Source: Streptomyces purpureus (GTDB lineage: Bacteria > Actinomycetota > Actinomycetes > Streptomycetales > Streptomycetaceae). From it: a stretch of 48,246 nt of DNA. Every line of letters begins with the position of its first letter. Position 1 is the first letter of the stretch. Below, piece after piece: positions 1 to 7,597 of the stretch. The DNA is taken from the NCBI RefSeq assembly GCF_014648195.1, contig NZ_BMQQ01000008.1:69738-117983 (forward strand), in the 5' to 3' direction. A program made the translations under genes and the position numbers. The notes under the pieces are model-generated. The model searched no databases. It was given only the letters and a program-made list of their open reading frames with translations, and had not been told where the DNA came from.

Positions 1-79
1 TCCGGTCTTGGGTACGCGTGGCCTGGTCCCTGCCCGGTCCTGGGCACGGTCGTGGCCCGGTCCCTGCCCGGTCCTGGGC
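1..79. repeat. imperfect 34-bp tandem repeat upstream of the acyl-CoA ligase gene
   Basis: A 21-bp segment at 25-45 recurs exactly at 59-79, giving a 34-bp period. The first 24 bases of the window look like a diverged third copy (TCCGGTCTTGGGTACG against CCCGGTCCTGGGCACG). The left boundary lies outside the window. It is very GC-rich non-coding DNA. I see no insertion-sequence ends, so this is a local tandem duplication of unknown role. Confidence 0.6.
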
Positions 80-239
80 CGGCCCGGGACCCGATCTCTC
101 CCTTCCGGCGGGGTCCCAAGAGCCGTCCGGGGCCGTAGCCTTACTCCGGAGTCAGGACGGTCGCGCAGGCGCCCGTCCGCGCCGCTCAGCACGCAACGAC
201 GTACGACCTCAAGTCACTTCGACGACCGAGGAGCCGCAC

Positions 240-2387
240 GTGTCCGTCGCCGCCGGAGCCCCCGGTCCGGACGGAACGCCGCCCGGCCAGCCGGAACGAC
301 CAACGGGCGGCCGGGGCGGACCTCCGGCCGGGCCTCCGGCCGGGCGCGCGGCCGGAACGGCGGGCTGGTTTCACGGTGGGTACCCGGCCGGACCGCCGGA
401 ACGACCCGCGGGCGGGCCGCCGGCCTCACCTCCGGCCGGACCGGCGAGCGAATCCCCCGCCAGGCGCCCGGCCGCGCCCGAACCCGGACCCCCGCCCGAC
501 GTTCCCGCCCCGCCCGAGCCGCGCCTGGTGCGAGTCGGCGGGCGGGTGCGGGAGGTGCACGTGCCCGCGCTCGTACCCCGGCCCCGGGGCGGCTCGCTCG
601 CGGACATTCCCTTCCACAACGCGCGTGCCGACCCCGACGCGGTCGCCGTCGCCCGCCGCCAGGACGACGGTTCCTGGGCCGACATGAGCGCCGCCGAGTT
701 CGCGGCCGACGTACGGGCCGTCGCCAAGGGCCTGATCGCCGAGGGGCTGCGGCCGGGCGACCGGCTCGCCATCATGGCCCGTACGAGCTACGCGTGGACC
801 CTGCTCGACTTCGCCGCCTGGGCCGCCGGACTGGTCACCGTCCCCCTCTACCCCACCGCCTCCGCCTTCCAGGCCCGCTGGATCCTCCAGGACTCCGGCG
901 CCGTCGCCTGCGCCGTCGAGGACGCCGAACAGGCCCGGCTGATCAGCGTCGAACGCCGCCAGCTCCCCGGCCTCGCCCATCTGTGGGTCTTCTCCACCGG
1001 CGCCCTGGACAGCCTGCGCCGCGCCGGCGCGCGGGTCCCGGACGCGGTCGTCGTCGCCCGGCGCGCCCTGCTCGGCCCCGAGCACCTCGCCACCCTCATC
1101 TACACCTCAGGCACCACCGGCCGGCCCAAGGGCTGCGCCCTGAGCCACGGTAACTTCCTCACCGAGGTCGACAACGCCGTCGCCCTGCTCCACCCCGCCT
1201 TCCGGGCGGTCAGCAAGGAGCCGGCCTCCACGCTGCTGTTCCTGCCGCTGGCGCACGTCTTCGGGCGGATGGTCGCCATCGGGTGCTTACGGGCCCGGGT
1301 CCGGCTCGGGCACGCGCCCTCGATCGAGACCGGTGACCTCCTCGCCGATCTCGCCGGTTTCCGGCCGACCTTCCTCGCCGCGATCCCGTACGTCCTGGAG
1401 AAGGTCTACAACACCGGCCGCGCCACCGCCGAACGCCTGGGCCGCGCCGCCTCCTTCGACCGCGCCGCGCGGGTCGCCCAGCGCTACGGGCGGCTGCGCG
1501 AGGCGGCCGGCCACGGCGAAGGTCCCGAACCCCCGCTCCCGCTGCGGGCCGCCCGCGCGCTGTACGACCCGCTGGTCTACCGCCGGATCCGCGCCGCCCT
1601 AGGCGGCCGGGTCCGGTACGTGATCTGCGGCGGATCGCCCCTCGGGCCGCGCCTGAGCACGTTCTTCGCGGGCGCGGGCATCGAGGTGTACGAGGGGTAC
1701 GGCCTGACGGAGACCACCGCGGCCGCCACCGTCACCCCGCCCCTGCGGCCCCGCGCCGGCACGGTCGGCCTGCCGTTGCCCGGTACGGGCGTGAGGATCG
1801 CCGACGACGGTGAGGTGCTGCTGCGCGGCGGCCATGTCTTCGGCGGCTACTGGGACGCGCAGCGCGGCAAGGTCACCCCGCCCGCCCTGGAGGAGGGCTG
1901 GCTGGCCACCGGCGACCTGGGCGTGCTCGACGAGGAGGGCCACCTCACGATCACCGGCCGTAAGAAGGACATCGTCATCACCTCGGCCGGCAAGAACGTG
2001 CCGCCGGCCCCGCTGGAGGACTGGCTGCGGGCGCATCCGCTGGTCGCGCAGTGTCTGGTGGTCGGCGACAACCGCCCGTACGTCACCGCGCTGATCACGC
2101 TCGATCCGGACGGGCTGGCCCACTGGCGGCGGATGAAGCACAAGGAGCGGTTGTCGCCGGGGGAGTTGGTGACGGACGAGGACCTGCTGGCGGGGCTGCG
2201 GCGGGCGGTGGACGACGCCAACCGGCTGGTGTCGCGCGCGGAGGAGATCCGCCGGTTCACCGTCCTGACCGCCGATTTCACGGAGGTGGGCGGCTATATG
2301 ACGCCGAGTCTGAAGTTGCGCAGGTCGGCGATCGTGCGGGACTTCGCCGCCGAGATCGAGGCGATGTACGAAGGCGGTGAGGACTGA
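240..2387 (+). CDS. AMP-binding long-chain fatty-acid-CoA ligase-like enzyme with Pro/Gly-rich N-terminal extension
   Basis: Member of the adenylate-forming superfamily (ANL), closest in layout to FadD15-type long-chain acyl-CoA synthetases, which activate a carboxylic acid with ATP and transfer it to CoA. Visible motifs: P-loop TSGTTGRPKG near residues 288-298, GYGLTETT near 486, and the hinge/A10 region GRKKDIVITSAGKN near 573. Start chosen at GTG 240 because GAGGAG lies six bases before it; an ATG at 18 is in frame but has no ribosome site. The first ~100 residues are a low-complexity Pro/Gly/Ala segment coded by CCGGCCGG-type repeats, absent from typical family members. The 715-aa length therefore exceeds the usual ~600. 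Codon 350 (1287-1289) is TTA, the leucine codon read by bldA tRNA in Streptomyces. Substrate cannot be told from sequence. Confidence 0.9.
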   Translation: MSVAAGAPGPDGTPPGQPERPTGGRGGPPAGPPAGRAAGTAGWFHGGYPAGPPERPAGGPPASPPAGPASESPARRPAAPEPGPPPDVPAPPEPRLVRVGGRVREVHVPALVPRPRGGSLADIPFHNARADPDAVAVARRQDDGSWADMSAAEFAADVRAVAKGLIAEGLRPGDRLAIMARTSYAWTLLDFAAWAAGLVTVPLYPTASAFQARWILQDSGAVACAVEDAEQARLISVERRQLPGLAHLWVFSTGALDSLRRAGARVPDAVVVARRALLGPEHLATLIYTSGTTGRPKGCALSHGNFLTEVDNAVALLHPAFRAVSKEPASTLLFLPLAHVFGRMVAIGCLRARVRLGHAPSIETGDLLADLAGFRPTFLAAIPYVLEKVYNTGRATAERLGRAASFDRAARVAQRYGRLREAAGHGEGPEPPLPLRAARALYDPLVYRRIRAALGGRVRYVICGGSPLGPRLSTFFAGAGIEVYEGYGLTETTAAATVTPPLRPRAGTVGLPLPGTGVRIADDGEVLLRGGHVFGGYWDAQRGKVTPPALEEGWLATGDLGVLDEEGHLTITGRKKDIVITSAGKNVPPAPLEDWLRAHPLVAQCLVVGDNRPYVTALITLDPDGLAHWRRMKHKERLSPGELVTDEDLLAGLRRAVDDANRLVSRAEEIRRFTVLTADFTEVGGYMTPSLKLRRSAIVRDFAAEIEAMYEGGED

Positions 2388-2396
2388 GTGATGCAT

Positions 2397-2426
2397 TTGG
2401 CGTGCGATGCCTCCATGCGCTTAGGT
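2397..2426 (+). promoter_or_regulatory. possible vegetative promoter for the lipoprotein gene
   Basis: TTGGCG at 2397-2402 and TTAGGT at 2421-2426 are 18 bases apart, about 40 bases before the GTG at 2466. The -10 hexamer is imperfect, so this is tentative. Confidence 0.3.
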
Positions 2427-2465
2427 GTGCACGTCAAGTGATCATTGGAAGCAGAGGGGTTGACA

Positions 2466-3104
2466 GTGTTCAAGGCAGTACGGGGGATAGCGGTGGGTGC
2501 CGCGCTGGTGACGGCACTGACGGCGTGCGGCAGCGACGACGGCATGGACGCCTTCCGCGGCACCGACGAGCAGCCCCCGATCACGTTCACGCCGGACATG
2601 GTCCGCACGGCGCTCCCCAGCAAGGCCAGCGCCCCGAAGCCTTACGAGGCCGACGACATCGACATCACCACGGGCGAGCGGGCCGTGGAGACGTGCTCGG
2701 AGAGCACGGAGGCGAACTGCGGCGGGCTCTCCACGATCGGAGTGACCGAGTTCGACGTCGTGGACGAGAAGGGCGACAACGTCGGCGGCGAGGGGGACAT
2801 CGACTTCGCCATCATCGCCTTCGCGACACCGGACGACGCCAAGGCGACCTTCAAGGCCATCGTCACCGAGGAGCGCAAGAAGGCCGGCGCCGGCTCCAAG
2901 GACCTGGAGATCGACGCGGGCGCGGAGGAGACCCAGGCGTTCACGGGCGAGGACGACACCGAGGTGATCATGCGCCTGGGCAGCCTGGTGATCAACATTC
3001 AGGGCGACGGCAAGTTCACCAAGGAGCCCGACTACAACGCCCTGGCGAAGCTCCAGATCGACCGCATCAAGAAGACCGCCGAGGGCAAGAACCCCGACGC
3101 GTGA
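2466..3104 (+). CDS. small secreted lipoprotein of unknown function
   Basis: A 212-aa protein with a short basic N-terminus, a hydrophobic stretch and a lipobox LTAC, with Cys21 the predicted lipidation site. It should be exported and anchored to the outer face of the membrane. Start chosen at GTG 2466 because GAGGGG ends six bases before it; TTG codons at 2445 and 2460 are in frame but poorer. The mature part is acidic and soluble-looking, with two cysteines close together (ETCSESTEANCGG) that could form a disulfide. I recognise no catalytic motif. It lies 78 bp after the ligase gene with its own possible promoter, so it may be a separate unit. Function unknown; Streptomyces genomes carry many such lipoproteins. 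Confidence 0.8.
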   Translation: MFKAVRGIAVGAALVTALTACGSDDGMDAFRGTDEQPPITFTPDMVRTALPSKASAPKPYEADDIDITTGERAVETCSESTEANCGGLSTIGVTEFDVVDEKGDNVGGEGDIDFAIIAFATPDDAKATFKAIVTEERKKAGAGSKDLEIDAGAEETQAFTGEDDTEVIMRLGSLVINIQGDGKFTKEPDYNALAKLQIDRIKKTAEGKNPDA

Positions 3105-3176
3105 CCCAGTCCCCGAACCCCGGGGACAGGATGGGAGCCGGGGGCGCGGGCAGCGGTCCGCTACGGGAGCCCGTCC

Positions 3177-3683
3177 TCAGGCGCGTTCCAGGACGCCCCG
3201 GATGAAGGCCGCCTGGCCCGCGTGTTGAAGGTCCTCCGCCACCACGCTGATCAGGCGGACTCCCAGGGTCACCGGGGGTGACCAGGCCTCGTCGACGATG
3301 CGGTCGAGATCGGGGTCGGTCAGGGGCTGGACGTAGGTGAGGCTGCGGGCGTGGACCGCGTCGTAGTAGCCGAGCAGCAGGTCTGCGGAGGCGCGGACCT
3401 TGGCGACCTGCTTGGTGGAGTGGCCGTAGCCCGTCGCCTTCTTGGGGAAGGGGAGTTCGAATCTGCCCGCCCAGTCGTCGCTGAACCACAGCTGTTCCTC
3501 GTCGGCCACGTCGGAGACGTGGTCGTCCTGGATCCGGGTCAGGTGCCACACCAGCCAGGCGATCGAGTTGGCGTCCGGGTCGAGCCGGGTGGCCAGTTCG
3601 TCCGGGGACAGATCCTCGACGGCCGCGTGGACCGCCTCCTGGATGCGGCCGAACGCGTCCGTCAGCAGGTCAGCGGTCCTCAT
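3177..3683 (-). CDS. DinB/DUF664-fold protein (mycothiol S-transferase-like)
   Basis: A 168-aa four-helix-bundle protein of the DinB/DUF664 superfamily. The putative metal-binding histidines lie in WLVWHLTRIQDDH (mid-protein) and in LQHAGQAAFIRG near the C-terminus, the expected three-His layout. In actinobacteria this fold includes mycothiol-dependent transferases and detoxification enzymes, so a thiol-dependent role in the cytosol is plausible but not shown. The ATG at 3683 was chosen because GAGGAG sits five bases upstream; a GTG at 3689 is too close to that site. It is convergent with the lipoprotein gene, leaving a 72-bp gap without an obvious terminator. Confidence 0.75.
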   Translation of the reverse strand: MRTADLLTDAFGRIQEAVHAAVEDLSPDELATRLDPDANSIAWLVWHLTRIQDDHVSDVADEEQLWFSDDWAGRFELPFPKKATGYGHSTKQVAKVRASADLLLGYYDAVHARSLTYVQPLTDPDLDRIVDEAWSPPVTLGVRLISVVAEDLQHAGQAAFIRGVLERA

Positions 3684-3793
3684 CGGCACTCCTCGTCAGC
3701 GCTCTTCTCACGGCGGATCTCCTCCCAGTGGGCCACCGAACAGGCGCCGACGGGAGCCGAACGGCCGGGAAAGGCCCTGACGACCGGGTGCTT

Positions 3794-4222
3794 TCACCTG
3801 GGCGGCGCAGACCCCGTACCGCCCCCGGCCCGCTCCGCCCGCCACCGTGCCACCGTCGCCTCCACGTCGAACGGCGTGACGTTCAGCGGCGGTCCCGGCG
3901 GCGGGCGCCGCAGGGCCGCCTCGATCTTCGCGTTCACCGTCGTGAGGATGTGCCGTACGCGCGCCTCCGTACCGGCCCGCGCGATCTCCTCCACCGCGTC
4001 CTCGGCCTCCTTGCGCAGGGCCAGCGCGGGCGGCAGCACGGCCACGCCCTCGCGGTGCAGCTTGCCCTTGATCCACCACAGCTCGTCGTAGGGCGCGGTG
4101 TCGTCGGCGAGCGGTTTGCCGAAGCCCGGCAGCCGCCGGAAGTCGCCGCGTTGCTCCGCCTCGCGGATCTGCTTGTCCACGAATGACTCGAAGCTCACGC
4201 CGGGGGGTTTGCGCTCGGTCAT
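3794..4222 (-). CDS. DUF1992 (DnaJ homologue subfamily C member 28 conserved domain) protein
   Basis: A 142-aa protein whose N-terminal half has the DUF1992 signature: FESFVDKQIREAEQRGDFRR, then LPGFGKPL, and WWIKGKLHREG. The domain is named after a vertebrate DnaJ relative, but there is no J domain here and its biochemical role is unknown. The C-terminus carries a Pro-rich stretch and an ARWRAERA segment. Start at ATG 4222 (MTERKPPGV) fits where the conserved domain begins; the in-frame codons upstream read through intergenic-like sequence. It is divergent from the cupin gene with 86 bp between the starts, which must hold both promoters. Confidence 0.8.
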   Translation of the reverse strand: MTERKPPGVSFESFVDKQIREAEQRGDFRRLPGFGKPLADDTAPYDELWWIKGKLHREGVAVLPPALALRKEAEDAVEEIARAGTEARVRHILTTVNAKIEAALRRPPPGPPLNVTPFDVEATVARWRAERAGGGTGSAPPR

Positions 4223-4308
4223 ACGTTCCAGCGTAGAGGTCGCGGCGGCGGGCGGCCGGGACGAAGCTGGAAGGGGTGCCCTGTCGACACCAGAGGAAGG
4301 GGTACGCC

Positions 4309-4671
4309 ATGACGGCAACCTCACGCGCCGACGCTCCGATCGAGGTCGAAGGCGACGGTGTGGAAGTCCGAATGAAGGAACTCGGCGGAGACATGTGCGT
4401 CGCGTTCATCACCCTGCCCAAGGGCACGGACATGGCGCCCGCGCTCAAGGGCCTGCCCGACGACCGCTGCCAGTGCCCGCACTGGGCCTACATCGTCTCG
4501 GGCAAGGTGAAGATGACGACGGCGTCCGGCGAGCAGGTCTACGAGACGGGGCAGGCGGCCTACTGGGCGCCCGGCCACGTTCCGGAGGCGCTGGAGGACA
4601 GCGAGTTCATCGACTTCTCGCCGACGGTGGAGTTCCAGCGGGTGATGGACCACATCAAGGCCCAGGGCTGA
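4309..4671 (+). CDS. single-domain cupin protein
   Basis: A 120-aa protein with a cupin beta-barrel core. The central CPHWAYIVSGKVKM resembles cupin motif 1 (G/H...G), and GQAAYWAPGHVPEAL resembles motif 2. Only one of the usual metal-binding histidines is obvious in each motif, so metal binding may be atypical. Two cysteines (CQC) directly precede the motif 1 histidine. Start at ATG 4309 follows GAGGAAGG at 4293-4300. Cytosolic, no signal peptide. Substrate unknown. It is monocistronic by position, facing away from the DUF1992 gene and towards the lipase gene. Confidence 0.8.
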   Translation: MTATSRADAPIEVEGDGVEVRMKELGGDMCVAFITLPKGTDMAPALKGLPDDRCQCPHWAYIVSGKVKMTTASGEQVYETGQAAYWAPGHVPEALEDSEFIDFSPTVEFQRVMDHIKAQG

Positions 4672-4749
4672 CCGGGGTCGGGCGAGGGCTCGGCGGGGGG
4701 CGTGCGCCCGTACGGGGTCCCGCCGTACGGGCCCGCCCGCCCCGTCCGG

Positions 4750-5898
4750 TCAGCAGTCGCCGTTCGTGGGCTCGCCCGCGAACCGGTCGGCCAGCCAGTT
4801 CTGGACCGCCGACGCCTCCGTGATCACCCCGGAGACGTGTTCACCGAGCGCGATCGTGCGCCAGCGCACGTTCGCGCCCCGGCCGCACCAGTCCGCGCGC
4901 AGCCGCTTGCCCTGCGCGTACGGGATCAGCTCGTCGCCCAGCGCGTGGTACAGGTACACCGGGTGGTCCGGGGTGCGCGTGCCCAGGTCGGACTCGTGCA
5001 GCCGCCGCTGCCACTGCGGGGTTTCGAGTGGGTTGCGGACCGTCAGGTCGGAGATCTTCTTGAAGGATCCGACGATCGTGTCGGCGGCGACGCAGTTGTC
5101 GCGGAAGAAGCCGACGAGTGCCTTGCCGGCCGGGTTCAGGTACGAGTCCAGGTTCAGCTCGGGGAAGGCCGCGTCCTGCCCGGCCGCCGCCATGAAGAGC
5201 AGCCCGGAGCCGTACGAGCCGTCGTGCACAGGCGCCAGCCCGTCGAGGCGGGCCGGCACGCCGCCGGTTGCCGTGCCCTTCACCGCCAGCTCCGGGGCGT
5301 ACGAGCCGTGCAGCTCCGCCGCCCAGCCGGCGGCCTGACCGCCCTGCGAGTAGCCCATGATCCCGACGGGGGAGTCCGCCGAGAGGCCCGCCTGGGGCAG
5401 CCGGATCGCGGCCCGCGCGGCGTCGAGGACGGCGTGCCCGGCGGAGCGGCCGGCGGTGTAGGTGTGCTCGCCGGGGGTGCCGAGGCCCTCGTAGTCGGTG
5501 ACGACGACGGCCCAGCCGCGCCAGGTGAGCTGCTGGATGAGGTTGGCCTCCGCGGTGGTGCCCTTGGGGAAGCCGTTGCTCGGGGCGCAGGAGTCGCCGA
5601 GGCCGACGGTGCCCACGGCGTAGGTGACCAGGGGGCGCGGGCCGGTGCGGCCGTCCTGGGGGACGACCACGGTCCCCGAGACGGTGTTGGGGGCGCCGGT
5701 GGCGCTCGTCGAGCGGTAGTGGATCTTCCAGGCCTTGGTGGGAGTGGGCTGGCCGGGCAGCGGATGGAAGGCGGACTCCCGCACGGAGACGAGCTCGCCG
5801 GGCCGGCCGGTCTCCTCGGCGGTGGCGGTGGCCGACGGCAGGACGAGCGAGAGGGCGAGCGCGGCCAGACAGGCCGGCACCCGGGTGCGTACACGCAT
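4750..5898 (-). CDS. secreted triacylglycerol lipase (LIP secretory lipase family)
   Basis: A 382-aa alpha/beta-hydrolase with a signal peptide (MRVRTRVPACLAALALSL, cleavage near TATA-EE). The nucleophile elbow GYSQGG places the catalytic serine at about 184. The remainder matches secretory-lipase-type proteins: the NTVSGTVVVP start of the fold, VTDYEGLG, and a late HPVYLYHALGDELIPY segment likely carrying the acid. The active-site His is probably in the GEHVSG segment near the C-terminus. It would hydrolyse ester lipids outside the cell. ATG 5898 is preceded by GGGAG seven bases upstream. The 186-bp gap to the next gene carries four spaced GACCGG-type repeats. Confidence 0.85.
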   Translation of the reverse strand: MRVRTRVPACLAALALSLVLPSATATAEETGRPGELVSVRESAFHPLPGQPTPTKAWKIHYRSTSATGAPNTVSGTVVVPQDGRTGPRPLVTYAVGTVGLGDSCAPSNGFPKGTTAEANLIQQLTWRGWAVVVTDYEGLGTPGEHTYTAGRSAGHAVLDAARAAIRLPQAGLSADSPVGIMGYSQGGQAAGWAAELHGSYAPELAVKGTATGGVPARLDGLAPVHDGSYGSGLLFMAAAGQDAAFPELNLDSYLNPAGKALVGFFRDNCVAADTIVGSFKKISDLTVRNPLETPQWQRRLHESDLGTRTPDHPVYLYHALGDELIPYAQGKRLRADWCGRGANVRWRTIALGEHVSGVITEASAVQNWLADRFAGEPTNGDC

Positions 5899-5949
5899 TG
5901 CGGCTCTCCCAACGGACGTGGGGGCGGGGATGGGGAGACCGTAGTGACT

Positions 5950-6018
5950 GACCGGTAGATACGGCGCTGACCGGGATGCTCAGCTTCACTGACCGGGGTA
6001 CGCACCCTCCCCGACCGC
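5950..6018. repeat. four GACCGG-type direct repeats between divergent genes
   Basis: GACCGG occurs at 5950-5955, 5969-5974 and 5991-5996, with a variant GACCGC at 6013-6018, so spacings are 19, 22 and 22 bases (about two helical turns). The last two copies share a longer unit reading GACCG-S-GGTACGCAC. The array lies between the lipase start (5898, minus strand) and the small membrane protein start (6085, plus strand). Regular spacing on one face of the helix suggests a protein-binding array. No matching regulator is known to me. Confidence 0.45.
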
Positions 6019-6072
6019 GGTACGCACGGGACGGATCCCGGCCATCCGCGCCGCCCGCCCGCGGCCGCTGCG

Positions 6073-6078
6073 TACGCT
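6073..6078 (+). promoter_or_regulatory. possible -10 element for a leaderless transcript
   Basis: TACGCT (TAnnnT type) ends six bases before the ATG at 6085. That distance is typical of Streptomyces leaderless mRNAs. No Shine-Dalgarno sequence precedes the ATG, which agrees with this reading. No good -35 is seen. Confidence 0.4.
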
Positions 6079-6084
6079 GGCGTC

Positions 6085-6501
6085 ATGGCTGAACCACCGT
6101 ACGTACGCAACGACATGAGCGGCCGTGTCGAAGGCCATGTCGTGCAGGCGGGCGCCATCCACGGTGACGTGGTCTTCCCGCCGCCGAGTCCCGTCGGCCC
6201 CGAGCAGGCGGCTCTGCAGCGGCGTATGGATGAGCGGGCGCGGCGGCTCCTGGACGCCGAGGACGCCGAACGTGCCGCGGCCGCGCACCAGCGGGAGCGA
6301 CTGCTCAGGATGACCCGGATCCGGAAGGTGGTCTGCGCCTGGATGACCGCGGTGTGCCTGGTGGCCGTCGGGCTCGGGCTGCTGGAGGTGGTCCCGGCGG
6401 GGCTGCTCTGGGTCCTGCTCGGCGGCCTGTACGGCGCCATCGGCCTGGCCGGATGGGTGCACAACGGCCTGCTGCTGAGGCGACTCACCCGGGGGCGCTG
6501 A
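6085..6501 (+). CDS. small two-helix membrane protein with N-terminal VEGHVVQAGAIHG motif
   Basis: A 138-aa protein. Residues ~6-30 read RNDMSGRVEGHVVQAGAIHG then DVVF, the short Gly/His/Val motif (G-x-V-x-G-x-V-V-Q-A-G-x-I-x-G) that recurs at the N-termini of many actinobacterial signalling and STAND-NTPase proteins. Residues ~45-75 form a charged Arg/Glu/Ala helix that may be a coiled coil. Two transmembrane segments follow (about 82-104 and 108-126), and the tail is basic. No enzyme motif. It may be a membrane adaptor that pairs with another protein carrying the same motif. A membrane NACHT NTPase is encoded 1.1 kb away, but no physical link is shown. Function unknown. Confidence 0.75.
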   Translation: MAEPPYVRNDMSGRVEGHVVQAGAIHGDVVFPPPSPVGPEQAALQRRMDERARRLLDAEDAERAAAAHQRERLLRMTRIRKVVCAWMTAVCLVAVGLGLLEVVPAGLLWVLLGGLYGAIGLAGWVHNGLLLRRLTRGR

Positions 6502-6540
6502 ACCCCGCCATCCGCCGGCCGACGAGGCCGCCGCCGGGCC

Positions 6541-7548
6541 TCACCTCCCCCGGTACGCCCCCGGCGTCGTCCCCGTCCAGCGCCGGAACGCCCGGTGGAA
6601 GGACGTGTCCTCGGAGAAGCCGAGCCGGGCCGCGATCGACGCGATCGGTTCGCGGCCCTCCGCCAGCCCGGCGATCGCCGCGTCCCGCCGGACCGCGTCC
6701 TTGAGCCGCTGGTACGAGGTGCCCTCCTCCTGGAGCCGGCGGCGCAGCGTCGCCGGGCTGACCGCGAGCCGGGCCGCGAGGTCGCCGAGCGACGGCAGCC
6801 GGGGCGAGGCCCGCAGCGCCTGGGCCAGCGCCCGGTGGGCCTGTTCGCCCGTGGTCGTGCCGTACGCGCGGCGGCTCAGCAGCTCGAACGGCGAGCGCCG
6901 CAGCATCCCGGCCAGCTCCTCCTCGTCCCGTACCAGCGGCGCCGCCAGCCAGTGCGCCTCGAAGGCGGCCCCGGTGACCGGCGCGCCGAAGTGGACCGGG
7001 CAGCCGAACAGCTCCTCGTACTCGTCCTTGTGCGGCGGTGGCGGATAGCCGAACCCGGCGCGCAGCAGCGGGATCCGCCGGCCCACCAGCCAGCTGCACA
7101 GCCGGTGCCAGATGATGACCAGGCACTCCGCGAGGAACCGGTCCTCGTCCCGCCCGAGGTCGCTGCGCACGACGAACAGCGCCTGCGAGCCCTGCTGTTC
7201 CAGGCCCAGGTCGGGGCCGCCGGGGAACAGCCGGTAGAAGTCGGTGCCGCGGGCGATCGCCGCGCCGAGGTCCCGGCAGCCCAGCGAGGCGTGGCACATC
7301 ATCGCGAACGTGCCGGGCCGGCTGGGCGCGGAGCCGAGGCCGAGGAACTCGTCCTCCGTGGCGCGGTACAACGCCCGGAACAGCAGCGCGAACTGATCGG
7401 GGGTCACCCGTGCCCGGTCGTCGCCCAGGAGCAGCGGGGGAATGCCGGCGGCCTGGAGCAGTGGCGCCGTGTCCAAGCCTCGCCGCCGGGCCCCGCGCAG
7501 CACGGCCCGCACACGGTGCACGGTGATCGTCCGCCTGGCCATGGTCAT
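6541..7548 (-). CDS. AraC-family transcriptional regulator (arabinose-binding-like N-domain)
   Basis: A 335-aa regulator. The N-terminal ~190 residues resemble the AraC_N arabinose-operon-regulator domain found in OruR/VirS-type regulators (RARVTPDQFALLFRALY, GTFAMMCHASL, HKDEYEELFGCPVHFG). The C-terminal ~100 residues form the double helix-turn-helix of AraC proteins (AARLAVSPATLRRRLQEEG; then IAARLGFSEDTSFHRAFRRW and GTTPGAYR). Such regulators usually activate lipid, steroid or amino-acid catabolic genes on binding a hydrophobic effector. ATG at 7542 is an alternative start. It lies 49 bp downstream of the NACHT gene on the same strand, so the two may share a transcript. Its target is not evident. 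Confidence 0.88.
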   Translation of the reverse strand: MTMARRTITVHRVRAVLRGARRRGLDTAPLLQAAGIPPLLLGDDRARVTPDQFALLFRALYRATEDEFLGLGSAPSRPGTFAMMCHASLGCRDLGAAIARGTDFYRLFPGGPDLGLEQQGSQALFVVRSDLGRDEDRFLAECLVIIWHRLCSWLVGRRIPLLRAGFGYPPPPHKDEYEELFGCPVHFGAPVTGAAFEAHWLAAPLVRDEEELAGMLRRSPFELLSRRAYGTTTGEQAHRALAQALRASPRLPSLGDLAARLAVSPATLRRRLQEEGTSYQRLKDAVRRDAAIAGLAEGREPIASIAARLGFSEDTSFHRAFRRWTGTTPGAYRGR

Positions 7549-7597
7549 CGACGGTAGCGGGGTTGAGCGCGGAGGTCAGCGGGGGTGACGTCTCCGG

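Noticed and set aside
2445..2465. Upstream TTG starts (2445, 2460) for the lipoprotein
   Set aside because: GTG 2466 has the properly spaced GAGGGG and gives a standard lipoprotein signal peptide.
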